Assembly (NCBI RefSeq): GCF_017309185.1
Contig: NZ_JAEKJZ010000007.1
Span: 186,001 to 250,000 of the forward strand
Origin: Roseibium aggregatum
GTDB taxonomy: Bacteria > Pseudomonadota > Alphaproteobacteria > Rhizobiales > Stappiaceae
Direction of reading: 5' to 3'
DNA: 64,000 bases
Each line of letters opens with the position of its first letter. The first letter of the stretch is position 1. The position numbers and the translations under genes were made by a program. The notes below the pieces were generated by a model that ran no database searches, was not told the DNA's origin, and saw nothing but the letters and a program-made list of their open reading frames with translations. Below, one piece after another: positions 54,890-63,765 of this stretch.

Positions 54890-56242
54890 TCAGATCCGGG
54901 CTTCGCCCGGCCCCGGTACGCTGACCCCTTCATCGGTGTACTGGTTCAGTTTGTTGCGCAGCGTCCTGATGGAAATACCCAGAATTTTCGCCGCATGCGT
55001 CCGGTTGCCCAGACAATGATCGAGCGTGTCGAGGATCAGGTCGCGCTCCACATCGGCCACGGTCCGCCCGACGAAGGACCGGGTCACGGCTTCCGCGGTC
55101 TGCACGGCCTGTTCCGCCGGCCCCCGCGCCACCGTCAGCGGCGAGCCGTCCGGCATGCGGATGGCCTCCACCCCGATCTCCTCGCTGCCGGCGAGCAGTA
55201 CGGCGCGGTGCATGGTGTTTTCCAGCTCGCGCACGTTGCCCGGCCACGGATTGGTCAACAGCGCTTGACGGGCCTCAACGGAAACGGGCCTGACCGGCAC
55301 TCCGTTGGCCTCCGAGTAATGCTTGATGAAGAACTGGGCGAGTTCCATGACATCCGCCGGCCGCTCCCGGAGTGCGGGCAGTTTCAGGTTCACCACATTC
55401 AGCCGGAACAGCAGATCTTCGCGGAACTGGCCCTGACGCACGCTTTCGGCCAGATCCCGGTTCGAAGTCGCCAGGATCCGGATATTCACCGGAACGGGGC
55501 GGGTGCCGCCGACGCGGTCGATCACCCGTTCCTGGAGCGCACGCAGAAGCTTGGCCTGCAGGCGCACATCCATTTCGGAAATCTCGTCCAGCAGCAGCGT
55601 TCCGCCGTCGGCTTCCTCGAACTTGCCGATCCGGCGCGCCACCGCCCCGGTGAAGGCGCCTTTCTCGTGTCCGAACAACTCCGATTCAAGCAGGTGCTCC
55701 GGAATGGCGGCACAGTTGATCGAAATGAACGGCTGCGAGGCCCGGTTCGAGCATTTGTGCACATGCCGGGCAATGACTTCCTTGCCGGTACCGGACTCAC
55801 CGGTGATCAGCACGGAGGCCTCCGAGGGCGCCACCTGTTCGGCAAGCTTGACCACGGCCGCCATGGCCTCGTCGCGGTAGATAAGATCGCCGCGCTCCTG
55901 CGCGACCGCGGCAATCACCGCCGCGATCATTTCCGGATCCGGCGGCAGCGGGATATATTCCTTGGCCCCCGCGCGGATGGCGGTGACCGCCGCCTTCGCG
56001 TCCGTGTCGACGCCGCAGGCGACCACCGGAACATGGACCCGCTCGTTCTGAAGCTTCTGGATCAGGCCGGCAATGTCGAGATGGACCTCGACCATCATGA
56101 GATCCGCGCCGCGCCCGGATCTCAGGACCTTGAGCGCGCCCTCGATATCGTCTGCGTGCGTGACCTGAGCACCGCCCTGCATGGCCATTTTCGATGCCGT
56201 TGTCAGCTGACCGCCGAGCGTTCCGACAATTAACAGACGCAT
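54890..56242 (-). CDS. flbD: Sigma-54-dependent flagellar activator FlbD
   Basis: This 450-residue enhancer-binding protein turns on late flagellar genes through sigma-54. An N-terminal receiver-like domain lacks a clear phosphorylation Asp, as in Caulobacter FlbD. The AAA+ domain has GESGTGKEVIARHVH (~145-160), the sigma-54-contacting GAFTGA (~200) and LLDEISEMD. The C-terminal Fis-type helix-turn-helix (RTHAAKILGISIRTLRNKLNQY) binds enhancers. It sits between fliN and flhA as in the Caulobacter fliF operon. Confidence 0.93.
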   Translation of the reverse strand: MRLLIVGTLGGQLTTASKMAMQGGAQVTHADDIEGALKVLRSGRGADLMMVEVHLDIAGLIQKLQNERVHVPVVACGVDTDAKAAVTAIRAGAKEYIPLPPDPEMIAAVIAAVAQERGDLIYRDEAMAAVVKLAEQVAPSEASVLITGESGTGKEVIARHVHKCSNRASQPFISINCAAIPEHLLESELFGHEKGAFTGAVARRIGKFEEADGGTLLLDEISEMDVRLQAKLLRALQERVIDRVGGTRPVPVNIRILATSNRDLAESVRQGQFREDLLFRLNVVNLKLPALRERPADVMELAQFFIKHYSEANGVPVRPVSVEARQALLTNPWPGNVRELENTMHRAVLLAGSEEIGVEAIRMPDGSPLTVARGPAEQAVQTAEAVTRSFVGRTVADVERDLILDTLDHCLGNRTHAAKILGISIRTLRNKLNQYTDEGVSVPGPGEARI

Positions 56243-56254
56243 CCGTTATCCTTC

Positions 56255-56590
56255 CTACCGGTCCGTCTTGATGATTTCCGTCATGGTCACACCGAGTTTG
56301 TCCTCCACCAGGACAACCTCACCGCGCGCCACGAGCCGGTCGTTTACGTAAATATCGATTGCCTCGCCCACTTTCCGGTCAAGCTCCAGAACGGTACCGG
56401 AGGCCAGCTTGAGCAGGTCGGAAACATGCATCTTAGAATGCCCGAGGACCGCCGAGATCCGGACGGGCACGTCGAACACCGCCTCCAGATCCGCCGCCGA
56501 TTGCGGCCCGAGCGCCTCTTCGCCCAATGGGCCGCGCTGCGGGGCTTCCAGTTCGTCGAGCGGAATGTTGGTATCTTGCTGGTCGCTCAT
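56255..56590 (-). CDS. fliN: Flagellar motor switch protein FliN
   Basis: This 111-residue C-ring subunit has a SpoA/FliN domain covering most of its length: FDVPVRISAVLGHSKMHVSDLLKLASGTVLELDRKVGEAIDIYVNDRLVARGEV. The N-terminal ~30 residues are Asp/Glu-rich and variable. Its start overlaps the fliH stop as ATGA. Confidence 0.95.
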   Translation of the reverse strand: MSDQQDTNIPLDELEAPQRGPLGEEALGPQSAADLEAVFDVPVRISAVLGHSKMHVSDLLKLASGTVLELDRKVGEAIDIYVNDRLVARGEVVLVEDKLGVTMTEIIKTDR

Positions 56591-57318
56591 ACGTCAGTGT
56601 CCTTTTGTGCCGACGTTCCGGGCGTTTTTCCCCGCGTCTCCGCGCCGCGCGCGCGCAAATAGGTGCGGATGCTCGCGTCGATGTCGTTCTCCAGGGCTTT
56701 TCGGTCCCGTTTGATGCCGCCATCGGCCCATTCGATATGGCAGTCGCCCCGCCCGATCTCCGGTTCGCCGAGAATGACCAGCCGGCCCTCGAAGCCCTTC
56801 TCATGGACAATCGGATCCACCTGAGCCTTGAGAGCCTCCACGTCCTTTTCCGCGATACGGATCACGAGATGCGGGGAACGGCGCAACGGCCCGAGACATT
56901 CTGACACCAAAGCCACGGTCTCCGCCAGCGGCTGACGCGCGATCAGATGGGCGCAAAGGCGTCTAGCCACAAGAAATGCGAGGCTGACGGCATCTTTTTC
57001 CTGAGCCGCCTGATGCTCGTCCAGCGTCTTCAGGACGTCGCCCACGGCATCCACCAGACGGCCGGCCGCCGCGGTCAGCAGCGTCTCCTGTTTGGTCTGC
57101 AGGTCCTGAAGGGCCTTTGTCCGCCCCTCCTCGAAAGCCTGAGCCCTGGCCTTCTTGAGCAGCTGCTCGTGTTCGGCGACCGGAATCGTCGGGATTTCCG
57201 GCTCGGGCGGCGCGACCACTTCCGGCTCCTCCGGTTCGGAGAAGTCGACATTGAACAGAAATTTCGGCGGGTTCGTCATGCTGCCCATTCTTCTGAAACT
57301 CGATAAGCCCTGCTGCAT
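56587..57318 (-). CDS. fliH: Flagellar assembly protein FliH/FlbE
   Basis: This protein of 243 residues should regulate the export ATPase FliI and deliver it to the membrane. It has an acidic Pro/Glu N-terminal region, a long charged helix (AEHEQLLKKARAQAFEEGRTKALQDLQTKQETLL, ~50-90) and a C-terminal domain. It occupies the flbE position of Caulobacter. Its ATG overlaps the fliG stop (TGATG); a later ATG at 57279 (MTNPPKFLFNVDF) is a reasonable alternative. Confidence 0.85.
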   Translation of the reverse strand: MQQGLSSFRRMGSMTNPPKFLFNVDFSEPEEPEVVAPPEPEIPTIPVAEHEQLLKKARAQAFEEGRTKALQDLQTKQETLLTAAAGRLVDAVGDVLKTLDEHQAAQEKDAVSLAFLVARRLCAHLIARQPLAETVALVSECLGPLRRSPHLVIRIAEKDVEALKAQVDPIVHEKGFEGRLVILGEPEIGRGDCHIEWADGGIKRDRKALENDIDASIRTYLRARGAETRGKTPGTSAQKDTDV

Positions 57319-58367
57319 CAATAGATGATCTCGTCGTCGCCCTTGGACTTGGAAATCATGATCTCGCCCTTGGCCGCCAGATCCTTCGCCTTGTTCACCA
57401 TGCCCGTCTGCGCCTCATCGACATCGCGCAGGCGCACAGGGCCGAGCGCCTCCATGTCGTCCTGCAGAAGCTTGGCCGCCCGCGAGGACATGTTGCCGAA
57501 GAAGAATTCGCGGGCCGCGTCCGTCGAGCCCTTGAGCGCGATCGCCAGCTGATCCTTCTCCACATGGCGCAACAGGGTCTGCGCGCTTGCGGCGTCCAGC
57601 TTGAGCAGATCGTCGAAGGTGAACATCAGGGTCTTGATGCGGTCGGCCGCCTCCCGGTTGTCTTCCTCAAGCGCGGCCAGGAACCGCGCCTCGGTCTGGC
57701 GGTCGAAGTTGTTGAAAATATCGGCCATCATCTCGTGGCTGTCGCGGCGCGAGGTATTCGTCAGGTTCGACATGAACTCGACACGCAGGGTTTGCTCGAC
57801 CTTTTCCAGAACCTCCTTCTGGACGGCGTCCATGCGCAACATGCGGCTGACGACCTCAAGCGCGAGCTCCTCGGGCAGGATGCCGAGGACCCGGGCAGCG
57901 TGGTCGGAATTGATCTTCGACAGGACGACGGCGACCGTCTGCGGGTATTCGTTCTTGAGATAGTTGGCGAGAACGTTCTCCTGCACGTTGGAGAGCTTTT
58001 CCCACATGTTGCGGCCCGCCGGCCCCCGGATCTCCTCCATGATCACGGAGACTTTTTCACCCGGTAGAAAATTCGACAGAAGACGTTCGGTCGCCTCGAC
58101 GTTGCCCGTCAGCGCTCCCTTCGAGCTGACCCTGCGGACGAAATCCTTGAACAGATCCTCCAGCATGCTCGGCGTGACCGGACCGAGATTGGCCATGGCC
58201 GCCGAAACCTGCCGGACCTCTATCTCGTCGAGCTTGTTCCAGATCGGCGAGCCGTGGGACTCCCCTAGCGCCAGGAGAAGCACGGCCGCCCGTTCCGCGC
58301 CCTTGAGTTCGCGCTCCTCCTCGTCCGCGCTGACCTGAAGCTGAGTTTGGAATTGATCGCCCGTCAT
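57318..58367 (-). CDS. fliG: Flagellar motor switch protein FliG
   Basis: This C-ring protein of 349 residues transmits stator torque to the MS ring. The N-terminal domain (LKGAERAAVLLLALGE) and armadillo-like middle (GILPEELALEVVSRMLRMD) are present, and the C-terminal charged torque helix is readable (AAKLLQDDMEALGPVRLRDVDEAQ). Its start overlaps the fliF stop (TGATG). Confidence 0.96.
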   Translation of the reverse strand: MTGDQFQTQLQVSADEEERELKGAERAAVLLLALGESHGSPIWNKLDEIEVRQVSAAMANLGPVTPSMLEDLFKDFVRRVSSKGALTGNVEATERLLSNFLPGEKVSVIMEEIRGPAGRNMWEKLSNVQENVLANYLKNEYPQTVAVVLSKINSDHAARVLGILPEELALEVVSRMLRMDAVQKEVLEKVEQTLRVEFMSNLTNTSRRDSHEMMADIFNNFDRQTEARFLAALEEDNREAADRIKTLMFTFDDLLKLDAASAQTLLRHVEKDQLAIALKGSTDAAREFFFGNMSSRAAKLLQDDMEALGPVRLRDVDEAQTGMVNKAKDLAAKGEIMISKSKGDDEIIY

Positions 58368-59983
58368 CACGCCGCCTGCTCATCCAGCCAGCCGCGGACG
58401 ATGGTCACGGCTTCGGAAGGATGATCCTTGATCAGATCGCCCACCTTTGCGATCGAACTTGCCTGCAGCGCGCCTTCCTGGCGGGCCTGCTCGAGCCATT
58501 CGATCACGAACTCATCCTCGTTCTCGTCCTCCTGGGGCACTTCCGTTTCTGCCACCAGCGTGCCGTCCGGACCGATCATCAGTTCCTGAGGCTGCTTTTC
58601 CTCCGGCGTAACGATCCGCCGCAGCAGAGGCCGGACGACGAACAGAAGCAGGAGAACCGAGATCAGGAACAGAACGCCCAGTTCGGCGAAGCGGATAATG
58701 TCGTCCTTGGTGAACTCGAACAGCCCGTCGCCTTCGCTCAGGAGGTCGTCCTGCGGCGGCATCGCGAACTGGAGGTTGACCACTTCCACGACATCGCCGC
58801 GCTGCTGGTCGAACCCGATGGCAGACCGGACGAGAACGGCGATCCGGTCCAGCGTTTCCTGGCTGCGCGGCGCATAGGCGACATCGCCGTTGTCATCCGG
58901 CTGGTACAGACCGTCGACCAGAACAGCAACCGACAGGCGCTTGATCTGGCCGGCCTCGACGACTTCCGTTCGCGTCGAACGGGAGATTTCGTAGTTCACG
59001 ATCTCCTCGGTCAGGGCCGTGGTATCGCGGTTGCCCTCGTCGCCGTTTTGCGCATCGGCGTTGGGAAGCTGGTTCGCTACGGTCACCTGGCCGTTTCGCG
59101 AAATCGCGGAGCTCGCCTCTTCCTTGGTCTGCGTCGAACGAACGACCTGCCCTTCCGGATCGAAGGTTTCCGTCGTCTCCGTCAGGCGGTTGTAGTCGAT
59201 CTCCGCGTTCACGCGGACCCGTGCCCGGCCGGGCCCCACCACGGAATTCAGGATTTCCTCGATCTGATTGCGCAGGCGGCTTTCCACGGACACCGTGCGC
59301 TCCTGCAGGGTGGCCGACAGTATGCCGTCCTCGTCCGCCCCGTTGCCCGAGGCCAGGAGACGGCCGCTCTCGTCGACGATCGACACCCGTTCCGGATCGA
59401 GCCCGTCCACAGCGGTCGCCACCAGGTGCTGCACGGCCCGGATCTCGCCCGGACCGAGCGAGCCGCGCACATTCAGCACGATGGATGCGGACGGCGGACG
59501 GCGGTCGCGCTGGAAGAGCTCCCGCTCAGGAATGACCAGATGCACTCGCGCGGCGCGGATCCGGTCGAGCGAACCGATCGTGCGCGCCAGCTCGCCTTCC
59601 ATGGCCCTGAGATGATTGATGTTCTGGACGAAGCTGGTTGCTCCGAGCGTATCGGTCCGGTCGAAGATCTCGTAGCCGATCGAGCCGCCGGTGGGCAGTC
59701 CTTCGGAGGCGAGCTGCATCCGGAGCCGCGCCACCTGGTCCCTGGGGACGAGAATGCTGCCCCCCTGGCGGGCCAGCTCGAACTGCACGCCCTGGCTCTC
59801 CAGCTGGGAGACGATGGCCGCGGAATCTTCGAGCGTCAGCTCATTGTAGAGCGTCGTCATCTGGGGCGCCGTCACACGCAAGATGATGAACGCGAACACG
59901 CCGACCAGGATCGCCGCGACCGCACCCATCGCGGCTATACGCGCCGCCCCCAGTGTTTTTATGAATTCAATCAGCCCGTTCAC
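58367..59983 (-). CDS. fliF: Flagellar MS-ring protein FliF
   Basis: FliF forms the membrane ring of the basal body and starts assembly. The 538 residues have an N-terminal membrane helix (AAMGAVAAILVGVFAFIIL, ~15-35), a YscJ/FliF ring-building domain (GGSIGYEIFDRTDTLGATSFVQNINHLRAMEGELARTI), a C-terminal membrane helix (~440-465) and a FliG-binding tail. A GTG start at 59983 (VNGLIEFIKTLG) is preferred to the upstream frame at 60061 because related FliF proteins start there. A CtrA-type box lies 97 bases upstream. Confidence 0.94.
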   Translation of the reverse strand: MNGLIEFIKTLGAARIAAMGAVAAILVGVFAFIILRVTAPQMTTLYNELTLEDSAAIVSQLESQGVQFELARQGGSILVPRDQVARLRMQLASEGLPTGGSIGYEIFDRTDTLGATSFVQNINHLRAMEGELARTIGSLDRIRAARVHLVIPERELFQRDRRPPSASIVLNVRGSLGPGEIRAVQHLVATAVDGLDPERVSIVDESGRLLASGNGADEDGILSATLQERTVSVESRLRNQIEEILNSVVGPGRARVRVNAEIDYNRLTETTETFDPEGQVVRSTQTKEEASSAISRNGQVTVANQLPNADAQNGDEGNRDTTALTEEIVNYEISRSTRTEVVEAGQIKRLSVAVLVDGLYQPDDNGDVAYAPRSQETLDRIAVLVRSAIGFDQQRGDVVEVVNLQFAMPPQDDLLSEGDGLFEFTKDDIIRFAELGVLFLISVLLLLFVVRPLLRRIVTPEEKQPQELMIGPDGTLVAETEVPQEDENEDEFVIEWLEQARQEGALQASSIAKVGDLIKDHPSEAVTIVRGWLDEQAA

Positions 59984-60079
59984 GAATGCCAGCCCGCATC
60001 TGAAGCATGTCTTGCCGTTATTATTGGAGTCGACGCACCACGCCACACCTTTGATGGGCAAAATTTGCCGCCCAGAGGG

Positions 60080-60094
60080 TTAACAAGTGGTTAA
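60080..60094. promoter_or_regulatory. CtrA-type box (perfect TTAA-N7-TTAA) upstream of fliF
   Basis: TTAA (60080-60083), CAAGTGG, TTAA (60091-60094) matches the CtrA consensus. The fliF start lies 97 bases downstream on the minus strand. In Caulobacter the orthologous fliF operon is CtrA-controlled, so this fits well. Confidence 0.7.
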
Positions 60095-60379
60095 CGAAAT
60101 ATTTACCGGAGCGGGCAAACGCCGGATTTTCGCCGTTTTTCGAATTGCAAAACGCAACGGAAGTGGGGAAAAACTGCCCACTTCATTAATTTTTGGATAA
60201 GTCTGTGACGGCTTCATGGTGAGAGTTGGGCCGCTACCGCGGGGACCGGCCCACTGCCTGGCCGGTTCTTTCCGGCGAACCAGTCGACCCCGCCTCGCCG
60301 TCCGGCTCCACCGCGTTCCGCTCGGCCCCGCCCCTTCCATCCAAAAGTCCGGAGACCGGCGCCCGAAGTCCGAAGCGTC
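60095..60379. other. Promoter region between the sciP terminator and the fliF box
   Basis: This is part of a 468-base gap between sciP and fliF. A 111-codon minus-strand frame (60080-60415) crosses it but is Gly/Arg/Trp-rich and lacks a ribosome site, so I treat it as non-coding. I see no further element. Confidence 0.4.
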
Positions 60380-60407
60380 AAAACAAAAAAGGCCGGCACA
60401 GCCGACC
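60380..60407 (-). terminator. Rho-independent terminator of sciP
   Basis: On the minus strand GGTCGGC (60407-60401), loop TGT and GCCGGCC form a 7-bp stem with one G-T pair, followed by TTTTTTGTTTT. It lies 44 bases after the sciP stop and isolates it from the fliF operon. Confidence 0.9.
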
Positions 60408-60451
60408 CTTTGCAAGCGCGCCCGATGCGCGCCTTTATCTAACGACGGGGA

Positions 60452-60727
60452 TCAGCCGCGATACTGCTGGATCCGGGTTGCGCGCAGGCCTGCAAGCCCG
60501 TGCTTTTCAATGGAACTTTGCCAGGAGAGGAATTCCTCCACCGTCAGAGTGTATCTCTGACAGGCTTCTTCCAAAGACAGGAGCCCGCCGCGGACGGCCG
60601 CAACCACTTCCGCCTTGCGGCGGATCACCCACCGCTTCGTCGAGGTGGGGGGCAGATCCGCAATGGTAAGCGGGCTACCGTCGGGTCCGATGACATATTT
60701 AACACGCGAACGAATTTGTTCGGTCAT
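60452..60727 (-). CDS. sciP: CtrA inhibitor SciP (DUF1153)
   Basis: This 91-residue protein matches SciP along its length: VKYVIGPDGSPLTIADLPP near the N-terminus, KRWVIRRKAEVVAAVRGGLLSLEEACQRY in the middle and LTVEEFLSWQ after it. In Caulobacter SciP binds CtrA and blocks its transcription activation. It is monocistronic between terminators, directly upstream of the CtrA-boxed fliF operon. GAGAG precedes the ATG. Confidence 0.94.
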   Translation of the reverse strand: MTEQIRSRVKYVIGPDGSPLTIADLPPTSTKRWVIRRKAEVVAAVRGGLLSLEEACQRYTLTVEEFLSWQSSIEKHGLAGLRATRIQQYRG

Positions 60728-60780
60728 TGTACTCTCACACTAACCATGACCAAGGTTGATTTGAGACTACAAGACGAGAC

Positions 60781-60795
60781 TTAACAAACGGCTAA
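60781..60795. promoter_or_regulatory. Near-consensus CtrA-type box upstream of sciP
   Basis: Read on the minus strand it is TTAG-CCGTTTG-TTAA, one base off the TTAA-N7-TTAA consensus with correct spacing. It lies 53 bases upstream of the sciP ATG, so CtrA could activate its own inhibitor. Confidence 0.45.
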
Positions 60796-61012
60796 AGCAA
60801 AATTGTTGTTTCGTTAACTATAAAATCTAAATTTAGTGAATGATATTTAGCATTTCGCGAAGAATTCAATTCAAAACTTTAACTGAACAATATCGATTTG
60901 TTAACCATGGTTACCACCCGATGCAATTTGCAACGCATTTCGAATCCGGCGAAAAACTCTGAAAATTCAAAGAAGGGCTCCGAAGGGAATTTATGAACCG
61001 GCAAATGACGGC
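60796..61012. other. AT-rich region upstream of sciP
   Basis: This is the most AT-rich stretch of the window, with scattered TTAA and TTAAC motifs (near 60833, 60880 and 60900) at spacings that do not match CtrA. A 62-codon minus-strand frame (60879-61067) has no recognisable domain. It is probably the sciP promoter and spacer. Confidence 0.45.
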
Positions 61013-61038
61013 AAAAGGCCCGCGCAACGACGCGAGCC
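61013..61038 (-). terminator. Rho-independent terminator of fliK-flgD
   Basis: On the minus strand GGCTCGCG (61038-61031), loop TCGTTG and CGCGGGCC form an 8-bp stem with one G-T pair, followed by TTTT. It lies 53 bases after the flgD stop. Confidence 0.8.
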
Positions 61039-61090
61039 TGGCCTGCATCTGAGAACCGCCGTTCCAACCGGCCCTTTGGACCGGCCCCGA

Positions 61091-61747
61091 TCAGCTCGGA
61101 CGGGCGACCGATTGCACGGCGGAGACCGGGAACTCCCTGCCGTCCACGATCAGGATCGCCTCGCCGCTCGACCAGTCCACGGCATCGACGATCCCCTTGA
61201 CCGACGTATCCACAAATTCCGTGTTACTGCCTGAATCCTGCATGTCGAAGGAAATTGTATAAAGGCCGCTGTCCGCGTTCTGGCCGTTTTCGGTCTTGCC
61301 ATCCCAGGTGAAGGTGTGATTGCCCGCGCTCAGGTCGGCCTCGCCGCTGTAGACCACCGTGCCGCTGGAATTGCGGATTTCGTAGGTCCCCGAGGCATCC
61401 TCATCCAGCGCGTAATTCCAGGAAGCCTGCCCGCCGGACAGGGTGGTGGTGGAACCATCCGCCGTGATTTCGTTGCCGATGTAGCTGACGTAGCCCATGC
61501 TCTGGGTGGTTTCCAGCGAGGCGATGATGCTTTCCAGGTTCCGGTTCTGCTGGATCGACTGCTCGACATTCGAATACTGAACGAGCTGGGTCGTGTATTC
61601 GGCCGAGTCCAGCGGATCGAGCGGATCCTGGTTCTGGATCTGGGTCGTCAGGATGCTCAGGAACAGCTCGTAGTTCGCCATCAGGCCGGATTGGCTGACG
61701 GAACTGCTGCTTTGCGCCGTCGAGGTGCTGGACGTCACTGTCGTCAT
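61091..61747 (-). CDS. flgD: Flagellar hook capping protein FlgD
   Basis: FlgD caps the growing hook. The 218 residues have a Ser/Thr-rich start, the conserved LFLSILTTQIQNQDPLDPLDSAEYTTQLVQYSNVEQ (~28-65), and a FlgD Ig-like/tudor-like C-terminal half (GTYEIRNSSGTVVYSGEADLSAGNHTFTWDGKT). GAGGA precedes the ATG. It lies 32 bases after fliK and is co-transcribed. Confidence 0.95.
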   Translation of the reverse strand: MTTVTSSTSTAQSSSSVSQSGLMANYELFLSILTTQIQNQDPLDPLDSAEYTTQLVQYSNVEQSIQQNRNLESIIASLETTQSMGYVSYIGNEITADGSTTTLSGGQASWNYALDEDASGTYEIRNSSGTVVYSGEADLSAGNHTFTWDGKTENGQNADSGLYTISFDMQDSGSNTEFVDTSVKGIVDAVDWSSGEAILIVDGREFPVSAVQSVARPS

Positions 61748-61779
61748 GATTCAAGTCCTCATTGAAGGCAGGTCCTGCC

Positions 61780-63765
61780 TTAAATTCTCAGATCCAGGCC
61801 GCCGCGCTGTTGCGCAAGGGTCAGCCGGACAATCTCTTCCGCCAACGGTTCGGCAGTCTCCTCTGCGGTGGCGGCACCGCCCTCACTGCCGGAGGCCTGA
61901 CCGCCCTGCTCCTCGCCGGAGGCAAAGCCGCCACTGCCGTCCTGCTTCAGGGAGAACTGCAGATTTTCCGAATTCGCGTTCAGACCCGCAGCTTCAAGCG
62001 CCCGCTCCAGCCCGCGCTGGTCGCGCAGAAACATGTCGAGGGTCTCGGGCCGGTCGACGATCAGATGCGCCTGCACGCTACCGTCGGATGCGACCTTCAT
62101 GTTGACCTCGACCCGCCCCAGTTCAGGCGGATCGAAGCGCATCTGGAAGCGGGTGTTGCCGTCCTTCAGATTACGCGCGATCTCTGCCGCCACCTGGGTG
62201 GCAACCTGACCGGACTGCGCCTGGGTCGGTGTCTGCAGGCTTTCCGTCCGCATGGCGCCCTGGGCACCGCCACCCCGGACCGTGCCCATGGCATCGGCGC
62301 TCAGGCTCAGGTCGGCGGTAACGGATGCCGAGTCGCCGTCGTCCTGCGCCAGTTGAGACGCCAGGAAGGCAGCCGCGACCGACGCCTCCACCGGGCTCAT
62401 CTGCCCGGAAGAGGCTGCCCGGTCCGTTCCGGCAGCCGGCCCGTTCAAAGTCTTCTCGGCCTGACGCATGGCTTTCTCGACGGAGAGAATGCCCGGCCGC
62501 TTGTCGTCGCTTCCGGCCTTGACCGTAGAGATCTCCTCGCCGGTTTCCGAAACCGATTGCGAAACGTCGGACACAAGCCCGTCTTCCGCTGCCGGCTCTC
62601 CGGCGACGTCAGCCGACAGTTCGGCCGCCGCAAGCGATTGCTGCACGGGAGACGCCGCCTGCGCGGCCGCCGGACCCGGCACTTGTGCGCCGGATGAAGA
62701 CACGGACGAGGACGGGGTCGGAGACACGGTGGAGGACGTCCGCGCGATCCCATCTTGATCCGCCGCACCGGTTCCATCGACGGTCTCTTGCGCCTGGGTC
62801 AGCGCAAGCCCGGGCGTTTCGTTCGCCGGCCTCGGGCCGGACTTCACCGCCTCGACGCCGTGTTCAACGGCGTCGGCATCCAAAAGGCTCCCTTCCGAAA
62901 GAGAGCTCTCGGCCGAAACCGCGGCCCCGGCCGTCACGGCTACGCCGGCCCCGGCGTCAACAGCCGTTGCCTGGGCTGCCGCCGTCTGGGAAGAAGCGGC
63001 GGGCAACACAGCCTGCGCCCTGAATTCCTGCGGCAGCTCGTTGCGCCAGCGCCGCCGGTTCGTTTGCGGCACGTCGCCAACATCGGCCTGCGCCGCGCTT
63101 GCGTCCACGCCTTGAAGCGCCGCATTCGCCGTCCCGGATTGAGCTATCGAGGCCTGAGCGACGGCATCGGCCGCGCCGTCCTCGGCCGGCCCACCACCAT
63201 TCAAGACCTGCGCGAGCGGATCGGCTCCGGCGGTCGAAACCGTTTCTTGCGCCACGGGACCGGCCTCTCCTGCCGGAACGCCCTGCTTGCCGCTGCCCGG
63301 CGTAGCCGCCGCACCCTTTGGCAATCCGGGCAACGTCCCGTCCGCGGGCGTCTGCCCGGCTCCGGCTCCGGCGGCTGCCAGACCCGGTGCTCCACCGGCC
63401 GGACCGCCGGCTTCCGGCATCAGCCCCGCGCCACCACCGGCACCTTTGGCCGTCTCGGCACCGGCACCGATTTCCGCTGGAGAGACGGCAGGCGCCGCGC
63501 CCGGCGTACCGGCCTGAGGTTCGGCCGGAAGATAAGGCACCTCCACGCCGGCGGCGCCCGCCAGATCGCCACCCGCATCACCGGCCACTTCACCGGCGTA
63601 CGCCTCAGGCGCCGCATCCGCCGCCGGACCACCGGGCTCGTTCAAGGCACCGCCGAGTTCCTTTGCGAAAGCTCCGCTCTTCGCTCCCTGTCCGCCGGGT
63701 GCGGCCCCGAAACCCGCGGACGCCCCGGCACCGGCAGCGAGCGCCCCGGCGGATACCTCGGTCAT
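61780..63765 (-). CDS. fliK: Flagellar hook-length control protein FliK
   Basis: This protein (661 residues from ATG 63765; a GTG start at 63819 adds 18) is very rich in Ala, Gly, Pro, Ser and Glu over its first ~470 residues, fitting the disordered ruler part of FliK. The C-terminal Flg_hook domain is clear: NTRFQMRFDPPELGRVEVNMKV and QAHLIVDRPETLDMFLRDQRGLERAL. It should measure hook length and trigger the export switch. No ribosome site is obvious at either start. Confidence 0.85.
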   Translation of the reverse strand: MTEVSAGALAAGAGASAGFGAAPGGQGAKSGAFAKELGGALNEPGGPAADAAPEAYAGEVAGDAGGDLAGAAGVEVPYLPAEPQAGTPGAAPAVSPAEIGAGAETAKGAGGGAGLMPEAGGPAGGAPGLAAAGAGAGQTPADGTLPGLPKGAAATPGSGKQGVPAGEAGPVAQETVSTAGADPLAQVLNGGGPAEDGAADAVAQASIAQSGTANAALQGVDASAAQADVGDVPQTNRRRWRNELPQEFRAQAVLPAASSQTAAAQATAVDAGAGVAVTAGAAVSAESSLSEGSLLDADAVEHGVEAVKSGPRPANETPGLALTQAQETVDGTGAADQDGIARTSSTVSPTPSSSVSSSGAQVPGPAAAQAASPVQQSLAAAELSADVAGEPAAEDGLVSDVSQSVSETGEEISTVKAGSDDKRPGILSVEKAMRQAEKTLNGPAAGTDRAASSGQMSPVEASVAAAFLASQLAQDDGDSASVTADLSLSADAMGTVRGGGAQGAMRTESLQTPTQAQSGQVATQVAAEIARNLKDGNTRFQMRFDPPELGRVEVNMKVASDGSVQAHLIVDRPETLDMFLRDQRGLERALEAAGLNANSENLQFSLKQDGSGGFASGEEQGGQASGSEGGAATAEETAEPLAEEIVRLTLAQQRGGLDLRI

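Noticed and set aside
58421..60094. A 557-codon plus-strand open frame
   Set aside because: It is antisense to fliF and has no recognisable domain.
60080..60415. A 111-codon minus-strand frame between sciP and fliF
   Set aside because: It covers the sciP terminator and the CtrA box, has no ribosome site and no family resemblance.
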